DNA of 64,000 nucleotides from Amoebophrya sp. A120 (taxonomy: Eukaryota; Sar; Dinophyceae; Syndiniales; Amoebophryaceae), in the NCBI GenBank assembly GCA_905178155.1, contig CAJINV010000009.1, positions 620,001 through 684,000 on the forward strand, read 5' to 3'. Shown piece after piece: positions 1 to 13,448 of this stretch (its first letter is position 1; each line of letters opens with the position of its first letter). The position numbers and the translations under genes are program-made. The notes beneath the pieces were generated by a model. That model did not search any database. It saw nothing but the letters and a program-made list of their open reading frames with translations, and was not told where the DNA came from.

Positions 1-2
1 TG

Positions 3-3000
3 ATTTTCGGCATTCACACGTACCGGCCGGACGCGAAGGAGCTGCTGTTCACAAGAGACGAACGACACAGCCACTACCGTGAATTCCTCGGCTTCACCTC
101 GTTCAACGAGTTCTACTTCACGAACGACGACCGGGTGCGGAAGGGGGAGTCGTGGCAGTTTGCCGTGTTTCCGGAAAACGCGAGGGTCCGGACTGGGCAG
201 GAACAGATTCTCCCCAAGTTGAAGATCTACCACCACTATCCGAACGCCCTCAAGTTCGACTGGGCGTATTTGGACGACAAAACTTACTACGCCTTCGGCA
301 ACAGCTATGTAAAGACGAGTAAGAAGCCCGCGCCGCGAAAGGGCGTGGCCGGGTCGAACGCGAACTACTATGACACGCGGCTGAAATTCGGCGAAAACAT
401 CCTGAACGAGCAGCCGGAGGGAATTCCCGCGAACCTCGGCGCGCAGCCGTTGTCGGACCCGGTTTATGCCCAAGTTTCCACGGTGCAGGCGCTCAACACC
501 GGACTGGCAGAAACCGGCTACGTGCACCCGGGCTTCAACCAACAGACGTTCGAGCGTCAGTGCATCGCGATTCCGGAGAAGAAGAGCTGCGGCACCAATA
601 TCGAGTCGAAATACTCGGAGAAGATTGTGTTGGATCGCAACCCGGACGGGACGCCGTTGCGGGTCCGAGAGATTCTCACCAACGGCATTCCCAACCACGA
701 GTACGACAATGCCGTCGAGGAGACGAATCCGACGCTGGCCTGCGAGCAGCCGACAAAGTTCCGGCTGCCTCTCTACCCGAAGGTCGAGTACCACGGCATT
801 CACACGAAGGTGGGCGAGATCACGGGGATTCTGCGAACGGGAGGCTTTGTTCTGAACCACCGGCAGCAGCACAACCCGACCTCGACGTTGGAGAAGACAA
901 CGAAGGGCGTCGCGATGCACATCTCGGTCGAGGGCAAGCTCCTCGACACCTGCAACGCGCACAGCAACTACTACTGCCACTACGGCTACCACTCGTTCGT
1001 GAAGCGCGACGAGTGCGCGCCGGACTGCCAGTGGCGGCCGTGCAAGTTGATCGGGTTCATGCTGGACGGGTTCCCCATCTATTCGCAGTGCCAAAATCTG
1101 AAGTCCTGCTACCACCTGAAACTGGTGCAGGAAGACGGGGTGTACGGCGACTCGATCTCCGACTTCGTCTACGACCCGGTCGGCGAGAGGTACGGGAAGC
1201 CGTGCGACCTGGACGACGCGAACGGCATGGACTTCACGGGCAAGGGCATTCTCGACAATTTCGGGGTCGAAATCGCGGGCTACGCGTACGTGGCGACGGA
1301 CGAGTACCCTTTCGTGCCCCCGATGTTCCGCGGCGTTCCGGTGAAGTACGGGAGCGTGGATTACCACGACATGGACGACAGTCGCGACATTCCGTGCAAC
1401 TCGCCCGTGCTGTGCCCGAAGGACGTGACCGCGACGGACCACTTCAGCGACGAGGAGCTCGCGGTCGCGATGACGCACGGCTGGACCAACGTGACGGACT
1501 ACTACCCGCTGCGGTACGAGGACCACGATTCGTACCTGATGCCGTACGTGGTGCCCACAAGCTCGCACATTTCGTCTTCCGGGGTGTTGTCCACGACGAA
1601 AAATTTGCTCCCCTACCACGGCGAGTCGGTTCCGAGTCCGATCGACTACTACGTGCTGGGGCAGCAGCTGGATGACGCGTTCAACCAGCAGTACACGTGG
1701 CCCGTGCCGGCGCACAGCGCGGTCACTCTGGCGCTGCTGCCGGACGCGCCGCGGAACGTGCGAAGGGTGTACCCGCCGGACACGTTCGCCACGGAGTTCT
1801 GCACGTTCGAGAACCTGATGAACTACAAGGTCGAGCCCTACACCGTGCCGGTCAACGACAGCAGCTGGAACTACTTCAACACGATTGAGTCCTCGAACAG
1901 CGTATGGTGAGAAGGAGGGAATGGGGTGGTGTTTCTTTGCATATACTTTGTACGGTGTCAACACGTGCCGGATCAGCACGACGGCGCTCTCGGAGTCGAA
2001 CAAGTGTCAGACGCGTCTGACAGCCCAGAGCTGATGTCAGACGCGTCTGACAAGTGTCAGTCGCGTCTGACAAGTGAAAGTGTCAGACGCGTCTGACAGG
2101 TGCCAGACGCGTCTGACAACCCAGCGCTGATGTCAGACGCGTCTGACACCCCAGACCTGATGTCAGACGCGTTGCCCGGGCGCCTTGGGCTTACTCATTG
2201 CCCGGGCCTACGGACCCAGACCTGTCGCGGACTCTCAGCGTATTGTCCTTCTGCTACTGTGCACCTGCCGCCGGGCGCGGCTACTCCTGCAAATGGCAAA
2301 AGTCACCCACCCCACCCTCCTCCTGCCCCTTCTCCATATCCTCTCCGTGGCGGTCTGATTCCCATCGAGTGGGAGCCGCCGCTCTTCAGCGGCAGCCCGG
2401 AGCTGCAGGGCTACACCGTCCAGATCAATCTGGACGGCAGCCGCGGGAACGAGATCTACCAGTTCGCCAACACCAGCGGAATCAGCTACTTCATAGAGAA
2501 GGACCGCAAGGACAAGATGGTGGTGAAGAAGCTCCGCACCTGCATCCACTCCCTCGACGACAACTTCGATAACGTGCTGGGTGGCGGCCGGCTCTACGGC
2601 GTCCGGGTTGGCTCCTTCAACCAGCTGTTGGGGCAGGACCGGCGCGAGGTGTCCGGCTTCGAGAAGGCCTCGGAGTACAACCGGACCGAGCTTTTTGGCA
2701 CCGACTACAACTGGCGCAACACCTTCTACCCGAACGATTTCAACCACCCGGAGCTGATCAAATTCTCCGAGCCCAACTACTTCCTCTCCTGCTCCCCGTC
2801 CGCCAAGCCGCCACAGCCAATCGACGTGAAAATCGTCCGGCGGACGAAGTCCGCGGTCTTCCTGGCGTTCGACTTGCCGAACGCCGCGACGAACTTCACG
2901 GACGCGATTCGGCAGTACGGAATTCAGCAGGGCCTGATCGTGGAGAACGAAACCAGTTCTGCGACGTTGACCACCGCAAATTTGACAAACGACACAGGCC

Positions 3001-6000
3001 TAGAAACCATCCCGTACTCGTACTTCATGGAGAAGGCGCAGCAGAACCAGCACAACACGTATCTCCAGTCGCCAAGCAACGACCTGCACTACGACTTCCA
3101 GGTGCCGACGCTGCAGTACTTCGCGAACGTGTCAAAAAGGCACTTTCCGAAGCCGGTGCCGGAAATGATCGCGCTGAATCAGTCGAATTGCACCATCAAC
3201 GACACGATCTTCGCCGACTACGAGTTCATCGACGCGAATGGCACTCTGCAGTGCGTTTACAACAGTTCGCTGCTCGCAAATGTCACACTTCCGGCGGATT
3301 CTGTTGTGACCAATATGACCGAAGTAGAGCCAAGTAACGAAACCAACGCGACCTTCCCCGTCTCCCCCTTCCGGCCGATCTGTGATTACTACACCCGGTG
3401 CTTCTTCACGGTGTACGATGACAGCAATTTGGAGATGGATATTCCCATCGTGGAAAACCAGTTCAGCCAGATCATGTGGAACGGCGGCTCCCGGCTCGCG
3501 GTGTTGGAGAACTTGATCCCAGGCCAGAAGTACAACATCTCGCTGACTTTCTCCACGGACGCGGGCGAATCCGACAGGACCAACTACGAGTTCGCAGCCG
3601 GGTTCGTGCCCTTTATGCCGGAGGAGGTGCTGCGCATCGAGTGTTTGGACTGCACGCCGAGCCGGAACGTCAGCGCGGAGGGCGGGGATGTGTTGAGCTA
3701 CAACCTCACGTGGTCCGTGTTTGGGGAGTACGACCCGAGGTTCATGCACTTTTTTCCGATTCTGCAGTACGAGGTCTTGCTGATCGAGTACTACAATGTA
3801 TCCGTCGTCTCGGAATCCGGCACCACGGATCTCGAGTCCTACGACCACCTCGGCATCGACCCCGCGACCAACAACACGATTCCGATCGGCCATCCGGCAG
3901 TGGTGGCGGGCTGGCGGCAAGAGGGGCTGGACTACTTCTCCTCCGTCTTGGACGAGCCTGGCGTGACGCAGCAGGGATTGAACTACAGTGCGAGTTTCAC
4001 GAACAAAACTTACAACGTGACGAAGTTCACGGTGGATGGCAACGACCAATTTTTGGAATTGAAGCTGCTCGCCGATCGGCAGTACTCGGTGCGGATCCGG
4101 TCCGAGAACGTGGTCGGGTTCGGCCCGTGGAGCGCGTTGCGAGATTTCTACGCTGCGGTGATTCCGACTAAGGTGCAGAACGTGGAGGTGACGCACGACA
4201 GCGACAATTCGATCATTCTCCACTGGCAGCCGCCGAACTACAACGGCGGGCAGAGCTCGACGGTGGCCATCCTGTACTACCAGGTCTACGGCATTCTGGC
4301 CGATGGGACGACGAGCGACGGGCCGGTGGCGAGCCTGAGCGGGACGGACTTGCACTTGATCCAGCCGATTCTGAGCAAGGTGGAGAACAACCACCTCCGA
4401 CTGGACAATCTCGGCCCGGGCGCGTACCGGGAGTACGCAGTGACGGCCGTGAACAGTGGCTACCAGGAGTCGGAGTACACAAAATTCGGCACGTACATTG
4501 GGCTTCCGCCCAAGAAGATGGACGAGGTGGGCTTCAAAAATGTGACGAATTCCAGTTTGTTCGTGGACTGGACGACTCCTCTATCCGTGTTGCCGATTTT
4601 GGAATACGAGCTCAGCACGGATCCCCGGCCGTCGTACCGCTACGAGGTGAATACAACCACGGAGTTCAACGACACGACAAACGTCACCACAGTGACCCAC
4701 GAGAAGCAAACCGTGACCATCCCCGCCGGGAAGAATTCGACGGTCTTCTACACGGGATTGCAGCAGTTCTTTGAAATTACCGATCCGGCGTTCATGGTGC
4801 CCGGGAATTCCATCCGGTTGAAAGTCCGCGCGAGAAACGTCAACGGGTACAGCCCGTACTCCGAGGCGAAGCAGTTCCTCATCGGCGATTGGTACGTGAA
4901 TTCCATCCTCGCCGCGCCGACAGTTTCCATTTTCGGCACCACGGCCACGTCCATCACTGTGCAGTGGCAGGACGCGGAGGGAATCAGCACCGACGAGCTG
5001 GTCGAGTACGAGTTGACCTGTGTCAGCAAGCGAGACAACCGGCTGAATGAGCGGATCCGGATCCGACGCTATGGCCTCGGGATGCAGAAGTTTGAGTTCA
5101 CGAACTTGATCAAGGGGCACTTGTACGAACTTTCCGTCGCCAGCTGTGATGTCAACAGTTTGTGCGGCACGCCGGCGCGAATTGAAAGGTACTCTGCCCT
5201 CGTTCCGATGCCGCCCCTGCAGCCGTACAGAGTGTTTGTGAACAACCCTGCCAGCGGGACGCGGGACCTCTGTCCGACGAGCCAAGAGTCCCCGGAAATT
5301 TTCTGGACCATGGAGCACGCCGACAAGTACTGCAACAAAGCAGTGTACACAAACGTCAGCAACACGGAGCTGAAAGCCACTAGCACAATCACGCTGACGA
5401 ACAGCAGTACGAACGAGACCTACGACCAGTTCGTATATGAAAACGTCACGACGGTGACAGAAGTGCTGCTGCAGGACCGGGAGATGCTGCAGACGACGGT
5501 GGTTATCGGGTGGGATTTGAACGACAACCGGGAGCGGGACGGCGGGTTGCCCATCGAGAAGTACAACGTGTACGTTTCCGACAAGTCCGACGCGGAGCAG
5601 GGCGTGGACTTCCAGCTGCTCGGCTCCGTCGAGCAGCCGTTTTTGAAGGGCAGCACAAGCTACAGTGGCGGGCTGTTTGTCTTCCAGGGCTGCACGGACG
5701 AGGACATTTCTGATGCGTTCGAGGCGGCAAACGCGGAGAACAGCTACAGCGACACGAAATTTGACGCAAACTTACTCACCCCAGCCGCCGCAAGAAACAG
5801 GACCGTCACGAACAGTTCGCAGTTCAGTCCAACAGGGTCTCTCGGCAGGTTTTACAAGATCTCGGCAGTGAACCTTGTTGGTGAGTCGCCGCTCTCCCAG
5901 GAAGAGCTAATCTACTGTGGCCCGATCCACCCGCAGCCCGATCCGATCGCGCGGAGTGAGGTCGAGGTGGTGCAGCCGAGATCAGATCTGAAAGTCAAGC

Positions 6001-9000
6001 TCCCCTGGACCTACAACGACACGAGGGACAAGTTCCAGCCCCTTCCCGGCCAGAAGGCGTACGAGACCAAGTTTGACAGCAATTTTGCGGTACCGGGGGC
6101 CGACTTGTTCGATCAGGGCGGGACGAGTGTTAACAAAGCACTACCGCCGATCACAAAGATCCACATGGTTTTGTACATTGAGGAGACGACCGAGTCGCTG
6201 GGTGACAGGGACAAGCTATGGGTGAACGCGAACCAGCAAGACCACTACAAGCACGAGGAGCAGTACCACCGCCGGATCATCGACAAGTACAGCTTCAAGT
6301 CGCAGGAGCATTTGCCCTTCGTCATGTCGACCTTCACGCAGCCGTATTTGACGGAGCTCACCTCTTTCAAGAACGCCGCGTCGCACTTCAACTACAAAAA
6401 GCCGTACAAAAACTTTGCCGGCTTTTACAACCACTACGCGGAGAATCCCTACCAGAAGATGGTGAACACTTTCTCCCTCTGGAACCAAAAAGCGCGCGAG
6501 TTGATGCTGACCGGCGGGAATTTCGCGTACCAGGAGTTCGACAACGTGACGATCAGTGATACGACGTTGTCGCACTTCACGTTTGAAAATTTGAAAGAGG
6601 GCTACTACTACTGGATCAAGTACCGAGTAGGGTCGAACCTCGGCTGGTCGCCCTTCTCCGTCCCGAACCGGTTTTACGCGTCGAAATTGCCCACGAAGCC
6701 GATGCAGCCGTTCGGAATCAACGCGTCGCTGACCAGCCTCGAAATCGGCTGGGCCTTTGACGATGACGGAAGTAAAAACCTGCAGAACGAAGACATTTTC
6801 TACTTCAACGTCTACATCCACGAGAATCCGGTCTTTCCCCACCGGGAGTTCCCCGTGCGCGACCACTACGACGGGGAGAACAAGAACCCGTGGGAGCCGT
6901 TCACCCGGTCGCCGGGGAACCGGTACCTCCACGACTGCGTCGCGAACAACCACAGCCAGGCGCAACTCTACTTCTGGGTGGCGGGCGTGAATGCCGCGGG
7001 TGAGGGCCCGCACTCCGACGTTTTGCGGTGGAGCTGCAGCAACATCCCGGACCAGCCGAAGCCCCCGACGATGTACTACTACCTCGGTGCGAGCGGGTTC
7101 GAGTGGGATTTGTTGCACCCGAACAAGACGGATTTCATCACCATGAACTGGACCCACAGCAACACGTACGGGGCGAAGATCGTCGGCACGAAGCTGTACT
7201 GCTTCGGGAATCAGGGCATGTCGCTGAAGGTGTTCTACACGCGGCAATACGAGACCGTGGAGGCTGGTTTTGGCGACGGGAAGCTGGAGCGGGCGTTTTT
7301 CATCGAGGGTTCGGACGTCACCATGGTGAACATCACGTCCTTCACGCCGACGCAGCAGTACGAGTGCTCTGTCACGACCATCTCCGACGTGGGGGAGTCG
7401 ATAAAGTCCTTCCCGCCGACGCGGTTGGAGATGGCGGGGAAGCCGCTGGCGCCCCCCTACCCTCCCAAGTACGTGTCCTCGCGATTGATCCCGACCGCGC
7501 GCTTGACCATCGAGTACGACCCGAGCTTATCCACAGAAAAAAAACCATCCCCATCCATTTTTTGCATGAGAAGCACAGGATTTTTTACGTGTTTTGCATG
7601 ACAAATTGGATGTGGACGATGGGTGTTTTTTCCTGGATAGAGCTCCATCGACGCGAACGGGGGGAAAATCGAGGCGGTGTACGTGTACGTGTCAATAGAC
7701 GGGGTCGTGTGGGATACGACGTATCTGCTCCAGCCGTACATCTACAAACTCGACCAGGTGTCCGCGCCCTACCAGCACGTGCAGGAGTGCAACGACGCGA
7801 GGCTACAGGGCGACCGTGCGCGGCAGTTCCTGTGGTTCAAGTACGCGGGGTACAGCTCCTCGGGGTTGGGCGGGTTGTCGCCGGCCTTAAAGAAGCGCTG
7901 CTCCAGCTTGCCCGCGTTCCCGCAGCCGATTCTCGCGGTGGACAGAAGGTACAACCCGGAATCCGAGCGCGGCGAAATGCTGATGAGCTGGAACATGCCG
8001 GACTTGTACGGCGCGCAGCACGTCGCCACCAAGATCTGGTGGGACTATGGTGCGGGACTGCCGTCCGGGTACCGGTTTCTGGCGACCATCACGGATACGA
8101 AGCAGACGACCTTCTGGATCCGGAATCTGATCCGCGGGCAGTACTACCGCGTCAGGTACTCGATCCTCTCCGACGTCGGCGAGTCAGCCCGGTCCGACGG
8201 GTTCGGCCGGCTGTTCGCCGGGCCCATGTTGCCGCCAGGGAAGCCGACGAGGAAGAACTCGCTCTTCAACGGCGTGCAGGTGGAGTTCAAGTACACACCC
8301 GACGAATTCTACAACGTGGGCGAGTGTCAGCCGGGAAATTGGGTCGTCTACACGTCGCAGACGGGCATCGACTGGAACTTCGACTCGCCGTTGGCGACGG
8401 TCGGGTGGTCAAACGCCGGTGCGAGCATGAACGTGATTCAAACTCCGGGGACTTACGTCTGGGTGCAGGCAAAGCTGCAGCCCGGGTTTCTGTGCCCGGA
8501 TGGGATCGAGGAGGTGTTCACGCCAGTGGAGAAGTTCTTCATTGGGCGCATCCCGGCGACGGTCGGCGCGATTAGGAAGGTCTCCTCCAAGGAAACGTCG
8601 ATTTTGTTCCAATTGATCCCCGGAAATCTGTTCGATTGCCCGTTGGTCGGTTTCGAATTCAGGTGGCAGAAGGCGTACTTGAAACCGGGCGACTTCGGCC
8701 TGACTATCGAGCACTACGTGCACGTGCCGGCGGCGAACTCGCAGTACAACCTGACGAATCTGGAGTACGACGTGCCTTACCGAGTGCAGTACCGCGTGAT
8801 CTCCGAGTGCGGCACTTCCAACCGCCAGGACGACTTGTCCGCCGCGAGCCTGTTCTACACTGGCGGGGACATCGACCCGCCCGACGACGCATACCCGGAC
8901 CGCGACCGATCCACCGACGCGCAAATCACGCTCGTCTGGCCCAAGTGGGGGTTGTCCGAGGGACACAACATGTACCGGGGGACCATTCACCAGCCCAGCT

Positions 9001-12000
9001 ATTATGTCTACTTGTCCGCGGACCCGAACCACTTTCCGGATCTGCCGACGACCATTATTCCGCTGAAATCCCCGGAAGCTGGGGACTTCTCCACCACGGC
9101 GGACCCAGAGTACTCGACCAACTGTCAGTTGCCGGATCACGGTCAACTGGCTGCGGGGAATTCTGGCGCGGCGAATCTCGACTTCCGGAACGGCGGGGCG
9201 GTGTATCTGAAGATGCAGGTGTACGACGCAGTGACGAGCCGGGTGGGCGTCATGACCAGAGTGCAGAAGTTTGTCTGCACTTTCTTGCCCAACAGACCGA
9301 CGATGAGTGTCCTCGAAACGTCGAACAGCACGATCACGGTGGGGTGGACCGGGGTGGATGTGTTCAACGCAGATTTTGTCGCGTCCCAGCTCTGGATCGA
9401 CGACGGGCTTGGCGGCACGCTGTACAACACGCTGAACATCACGGACCCGAACCAGCACTACGCACAATTCGTGAATTTGACCAACGCCAGACTGTACACG
9501 ATCCGGATGAAGACGCTGTCCACCGCGGGCGCCTCGCTGTACGCATCGACCCAGGGCTACAGCTGCTCGCTTCCGGCCCGGCAGCCCGCGCCCTACCCGG
9601 TGCCCTCCTCGGTCGCGAATTCCTTGTCCGTCGGCTGGACCATCCCCGGCTACGACGGCGACTGCCCGCTGGTCGGATGGCGCGTCATCGAGCGCGCGAA
9701 CGTGTCGACGACAAACGCGCAGGGCGACTCCGTGTACGAAATCCAAGACGTGAACATCTGGCCCGCCAGTCTCCCCATCACCGACCCCTTTGCCGCCGGC
9801 ATGGACGCGCAGTCGCGGCAGTACGGGCCGCTGACCACCGGCTTCACGAATGGCGAAGTTCGCGAGTTCAAGATCCGCGTGTTCAACTTTGGCGGCTTCG
9901 TCGACTCACCGTACATCTTCATCGAGATCGGCCCCACGCCGGAGCAAATGGATCCGCCGGCGATCGACACGCCGACGCTGTCCGGCCCGACAAGCATCTT
10001 CCTGCAGTGGAACATCACGGAAGACACCATGCGTGGCGTGCCGGCGAAGGGCTTCGCGGTGTACCGGGACAACGGGCATCTGAACAGTACAAAGATCGAC
10101 TACGTCAATCTGCAGGCGGTGGACTTGAACGGAACCCTGTCCGACGGAACGGTGCCGGATCCGGCGTGCACGGCGCAGGCCTACGACGGCGTGTGCTACC
10201 CAGAGCTCCCCGATTGGGATAGCAGAAGCTGTGTGCACAAGCCGGTCTACGACGTTGCGCATGCAAGGAATTGCACGATCACCGGACTCGAGCCGAACAC
10301 TTACTACAGGTACTGAAGGTTTTTTCGTATCTATGTTGGCATCCCCGTCCTCTGCTTTATTTTCTTTTTCCATGCATGATTCGCAATTTGTTGCACCAGC
10401 TTCGCTGCTTGCTGTCGACAATCTCTTCAAACATGTGCGATAAGATCTACGCAAGTTTTTCCGCATTCCATACATAATCTCTGCGATGGATGAAACTGCC
10501 AGCAAATGCAATACAGGTTCCGCGTCGCCGCCATCAATCGCCTTGGCCGCGGACCAGTGTCCGACGACGTGATTCTGAAGACCGGCTCGGTAGGTAATGT
10601 GTTCAATACGGTGCCCTTCTTTTCCGGTGCGACTAGTGGCGTACAGACGATGTTTGCCCCGGGTGCGCCGCAAAGCCCCTTGGTCAACGACACGTCTGCC
10701 AGTATCACGTTCTCCTGGAATCAGCCCCCGCAGGAGGACGGCGATTTCATCTTCAATTACAAGGTAAAGATGTTGCTGAATTGAAATTGTTATATGCCGA
10801 TGCTGGCACTGCTTTGGTACAATTTGATTTTGTATCAGTTACTTTGAGTTCCGCATTTATTTTTCCAAGCATACAGGATGACTACAGTCCTGAATACTCA
10901 CTCAGTGAAATAACGATTTGCTTTTGCGAGCTTTTTCATCATCTTGAATTTACGAAACTTCCAAGGCTCTGCTCACTTACATTCCGGACACGACGCGGCC
11001 GCTTCCCGACGACCCGCAGACGACAACCTTCGTCTACGCGGCAAACGGCTCGCTGCAATACCCGCTGCCACTCTCCACGAGGTCGCTGACCGTTCGCGCA
11101 AACGACTCCGCTGAAGCGAGCGCGTTCCTGAAACCTCGGAGAAGTTACCAGTTTCAGCTGATCGCGGTGTCCGAGCTCGGTGATTCAGAGCCGACGGTGG
11201 CGTCCGACCCGGGCTACATTATCAAATGCAAAAATGTCTGGGTCTGCGAGATTTGTCACGCTGATCTGGCATGGCCCTCAAATCTGTATTGCGTGGCCAC
11301 AAACAGCCTCTCTCGCCTGTCATGCAAAAATGCAGTTTCTCATGCGGAATACGCAGCACAGAGCACGAAGCAACTTGTCATGCTTGGCGGCGCATTACAG
11401 TGCATTTGTATATTGACTGACTTGCATCACAAGTTTCCAGACCCAGACATTTTTGCATTTGATATACATCGTGGGGGCACCACTCCCCGCAAGCGGCTTC
11501 CGACAGGACACGTCAAAAGGGTATCAGGGCGCTGTGGTGCACGTGATGTGGAATCCGATTATCGACATGAGCTACGCGGGCGCCGCGCCGTTCGCCACGT
11601 ACACAGAGAGCGCGCCGCCCGGCTGGACGCCGCCGACTTTGCGTAGCTTGCAAATGGAACAAGCTACGTCGAAGGAACTGATCTTGGACGGCGCGGTGAT
11701 GCACTACACTGAGGAGGCGTTCGCGCACTTGCCGCTAGCTGGCGATGACGATCCGCTGGGGAGAAAGCGGCAACTGCTGGAAGAGGACGTGAGAAGGCAG
11801 GTTTCTGCTGACGGCAAGAAGAGCTCGCATCTAGAAGGGACCATGTTGCGTACCAGTGACGAGGATACAGACGACGTCTTGGTTGGAGAAAGAAGTCTAG
11901 ACACACCTACAACCGGCGCCCCATCGACCGCACAGAAAATCCGCCGAGATTTGCTTTCCGATGAGGACGACGAGGGTCAACAAGACCCCGCTCGAATTCC

Positions 12001-13448
12001 GGCACCGAAAGCGAACAAGAGTAAAAAGGGAAAAGCAAAGAAATCAAAATCATCTTCTTCAAAATCCGGCACTAGAAGGCAGCTTTCTACTTCAGACTTT
12101 GAGCAGCAGCAGGATTTTGAGGACGAGGAGATGCCGACGACAGAAGCGCCCGATCTCCTGCTGGATGAGGAGAACGAGTGGGCGCGGTTGCTGAGTGCAA
12201 ACGACACCGGCGACGGGAGGCCCGCGTATTGTGCCGGTGAAGACCCGATAAACACGACCAACATGAACTGCACCACGACTTCCAGCACGAGTTCCACCTC
12301 CACCACGACCACGCTGCCCTCGGTTGACGTGTACTTCAGCAGCGAAAGTGGCGGTGACTTTTTCAAAAACACCTTCTACGAGGTCTGGGCGAGGGAAGTC
12401 TTCAACGATGGCCCACTGTATCGCACCAGCAGCAAGGGCGTCACCGGCGAGTTTGTGTTGCGGTACAAGGAGCCGATCAAGGTGGGACACACAACGAGTA
12501 TCATGACCAACAGCGATAATCCCGGAGCGCTGATGGAGTACAACAACTGTGGCACTTTTGTGACTTTTTGATCGTTTATTTTCTGACATTTTTCGTGTGG
12601 GTTTTTCTTTTTGTACACATTCGCTTTGTGGTCGAGTCAGTTGGTGTACTAGTGGGTTAGGGCTTTTTGTTTTGATTCCATTCGAAGACACGTTTCCAAA
12701 CAAGGGACTTACCTATGATCAACACTTGAACCTGCTACCAAGTTGCAAACAACTATTTCTCAGGCTGAAAATGCGCACGGTGAATAACAACGGCGCCAGC
12801 GACTTTACGCCCCCGATATTGGTCTACTCGGGCGAGTTATGCAAAGAAAAAGAGAGTGTTGCCGAATCACACTTCTACTTCAGCGACTGATACTGAAATT
12901 TTCTCTGCATCACAGAGAAAACTTGCGCTTGTCATGCAGAAATCATAAGGAGCAACACAACAGCAAGTATGAAGGAGGTAGACGCTTAGCGAATATCTTC
13001 GGCATGATAGCTGAGCTAGTCTATGTTGCTGGGCCTGCAACGCAGTGTGCTCTTTTTCTTTGCATACGACCGGTGCCCGCCAGTGCGGAATCTCACGTTG
13101 CTGGAAGAAGACCCGGAGTTTGTCACGGTGAACTGGCAGCCGCCCGAACACACCGGGTATGCGCCGTTCGTGCTTTACTACGAGGCGAGTTACACGACGA
13201 ACTCAACGCGGATCAGCATCCCGGCCATCAACGTCGGAGATCCGACCTTGCCCCTCGATTCTCAGGGCACATTGTACTCGATGACGGAGGGCCTTTCGGA
13301 GCAGCGGGCTAATTACGATCTTTACTGGGACATCAACAAGGCGGATCTACGGGCGTTCGGGTCCCCAGTCATGTACTACACAATAACGCCGGTCACGCAC
13401 GTCGGTAGGGGGACGCCCACGACCATTCAGGGCCCGGTCGTTCTGTAG
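3..13448 (+). CDS. Giant YHYH-domain and fibronectin-III repeat protein (5'-partial)
   Basis: The reading frame is open from base 3, so the start lies upstream. Proposed exons: <3-1902, 2344-7527, 7645-10309, 10517-10763, 10966-11219, 11470-12537, 12764-12837 and 13072-13448. They sum to 3,923 codons including the stop. Around residues 300-450 is a YHYH-type domain: a Cys/His-rich core (CNAHSNYYCHYGYH), then LDGFPIY, then an acidic stretch ending in a PPMFRG motif. From about residue 640 to the end I count roughly twenty fibronectin-III-like modules, with recurring WEPP, WQPP and GWTIP strand motifs and many N-x-S/T sites. This suggests an extracellular or surface adhesion-type protein. An acidic/basic low-complexity insert is coded near 11700-12230. 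Four introns look like introners; the other three are GT-AG. No membrane segment is visible, so the gene may continue past the stop (a GT lies at 13445). The function is inferred from domains only. Confidence 0.85.
1903..2338. mobile_element. Probable degenerate introner element (intron of the YHYH/FN3 gene)
   Basis: The left end TATGGTGAGAAGGAGGG is mirrored by the right end CCCTTCTCCATA, within longer imperfect inverted repeats rich in GGGGTGG/CCACCCC. Removing the element plus 5 bp (1903-2343, 441 bp) keeps the frame and leads into the fibronectin strand IPIEWEPP. The flanking pentamers (CAGCG and TCCTC) do not match, so a target duplication is not supported. The exact splice points are uncertain. 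A palindromic minisatellite is nested inside. Confidence 0.45.
2005..2172. repeat. Minisatellite of an 18-bp perfect palindrome
   Basis: The unit TGTCAGACGCGTCTGACA is its own reverse complement and contains ACGCGT. Copies lie at 2005-2022, 2035-2052, 2055-2072 (variant CAGTCG), 2081-2098, 2101-2118 (variant TGCCAG) and 2131-2148, with a partial copy at 2161-2172. Three copies are followed by a 12-bp spacer close to CCCCAGACCTGA, giving a 30-bp period. It lies in the first intron visible in the window. Confidence 0.9.
7528..7639 (-). mobile_element. Introner element E1 (112 bp, family A, inverted orientation)
   Basis: It starts TATCCACAG and ends CCTGGATA, with ~30-bp inverted-repeat arms. 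It is flanked by perfect 5-bp direct repeats GAGCT (7523-7527 and 7640-7644). Element plus one repeat is 117 bp; removal restores the fibronectin-module frame (YDPSSIDANGG). The element carries an in-frame stop, so it must be removed. No placement across the repeat gives a GT-AG intron. Its reverse complement closely matches E7 and E8, so it sits in the opposite orientation. Confidence 0.93.
11220..11464. mobile_element. Introner element E2 (245 bp)
   Basis: It has perfect 27-bp terminal inverted repeats, starting TATCAAATGCAAAAATGTCT and ending in the exact complement. Direct repeats TACAT lie at 11215-11219 and 11465-11469. Removing 250 bp moves the frame from the exon ending DPGYI to the one starting VGAPLPASG. 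TGTCATGC occurs twice inside (near 11317 and 11377). No GT-AG placement is possible. It is a different sequence family from E1. Confidence 0.95.
12838..13066. mobile_element. Introner element E3 (229 bp)
   Basis: The inverted repeats are TATGCAAAGAAAAAGAG at the left and CTCTTTTTCTTTGCATA at the right. The flanking pentamers CGAGT (12833-12837) and CGACC (13067-13071) match at only 3 of 5 positions, consistent with an older insertion. Element plus 5 bp is 234 bp, so the frame is kept between the last two fibronectin-coding exons. TGTCATGC is present inside near 12930. Confidence 0.75.

Noticed and set aside
560-1675. 371-residue plus-strand frame overlapping the YHYH exon
   Set aside because: It is Arg-rich, in the wrong frame, and the other frame shows a clear YHYH domain.
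2005-2172. CRISPR-like repeat array
   Set aside because: The spacers are near-identical 2-12 bp pieces, the units are palindromic minisatellite copies, and the sequence lies in an intron of a eukaryotic gene without cas genes.
2100-2340. Coding start within the palindromic repeats (MPDASD...)
   Set aside because: The open frame results from the repeat; the region is bounded by inverted repeats and the protein continues from the upstream exon.
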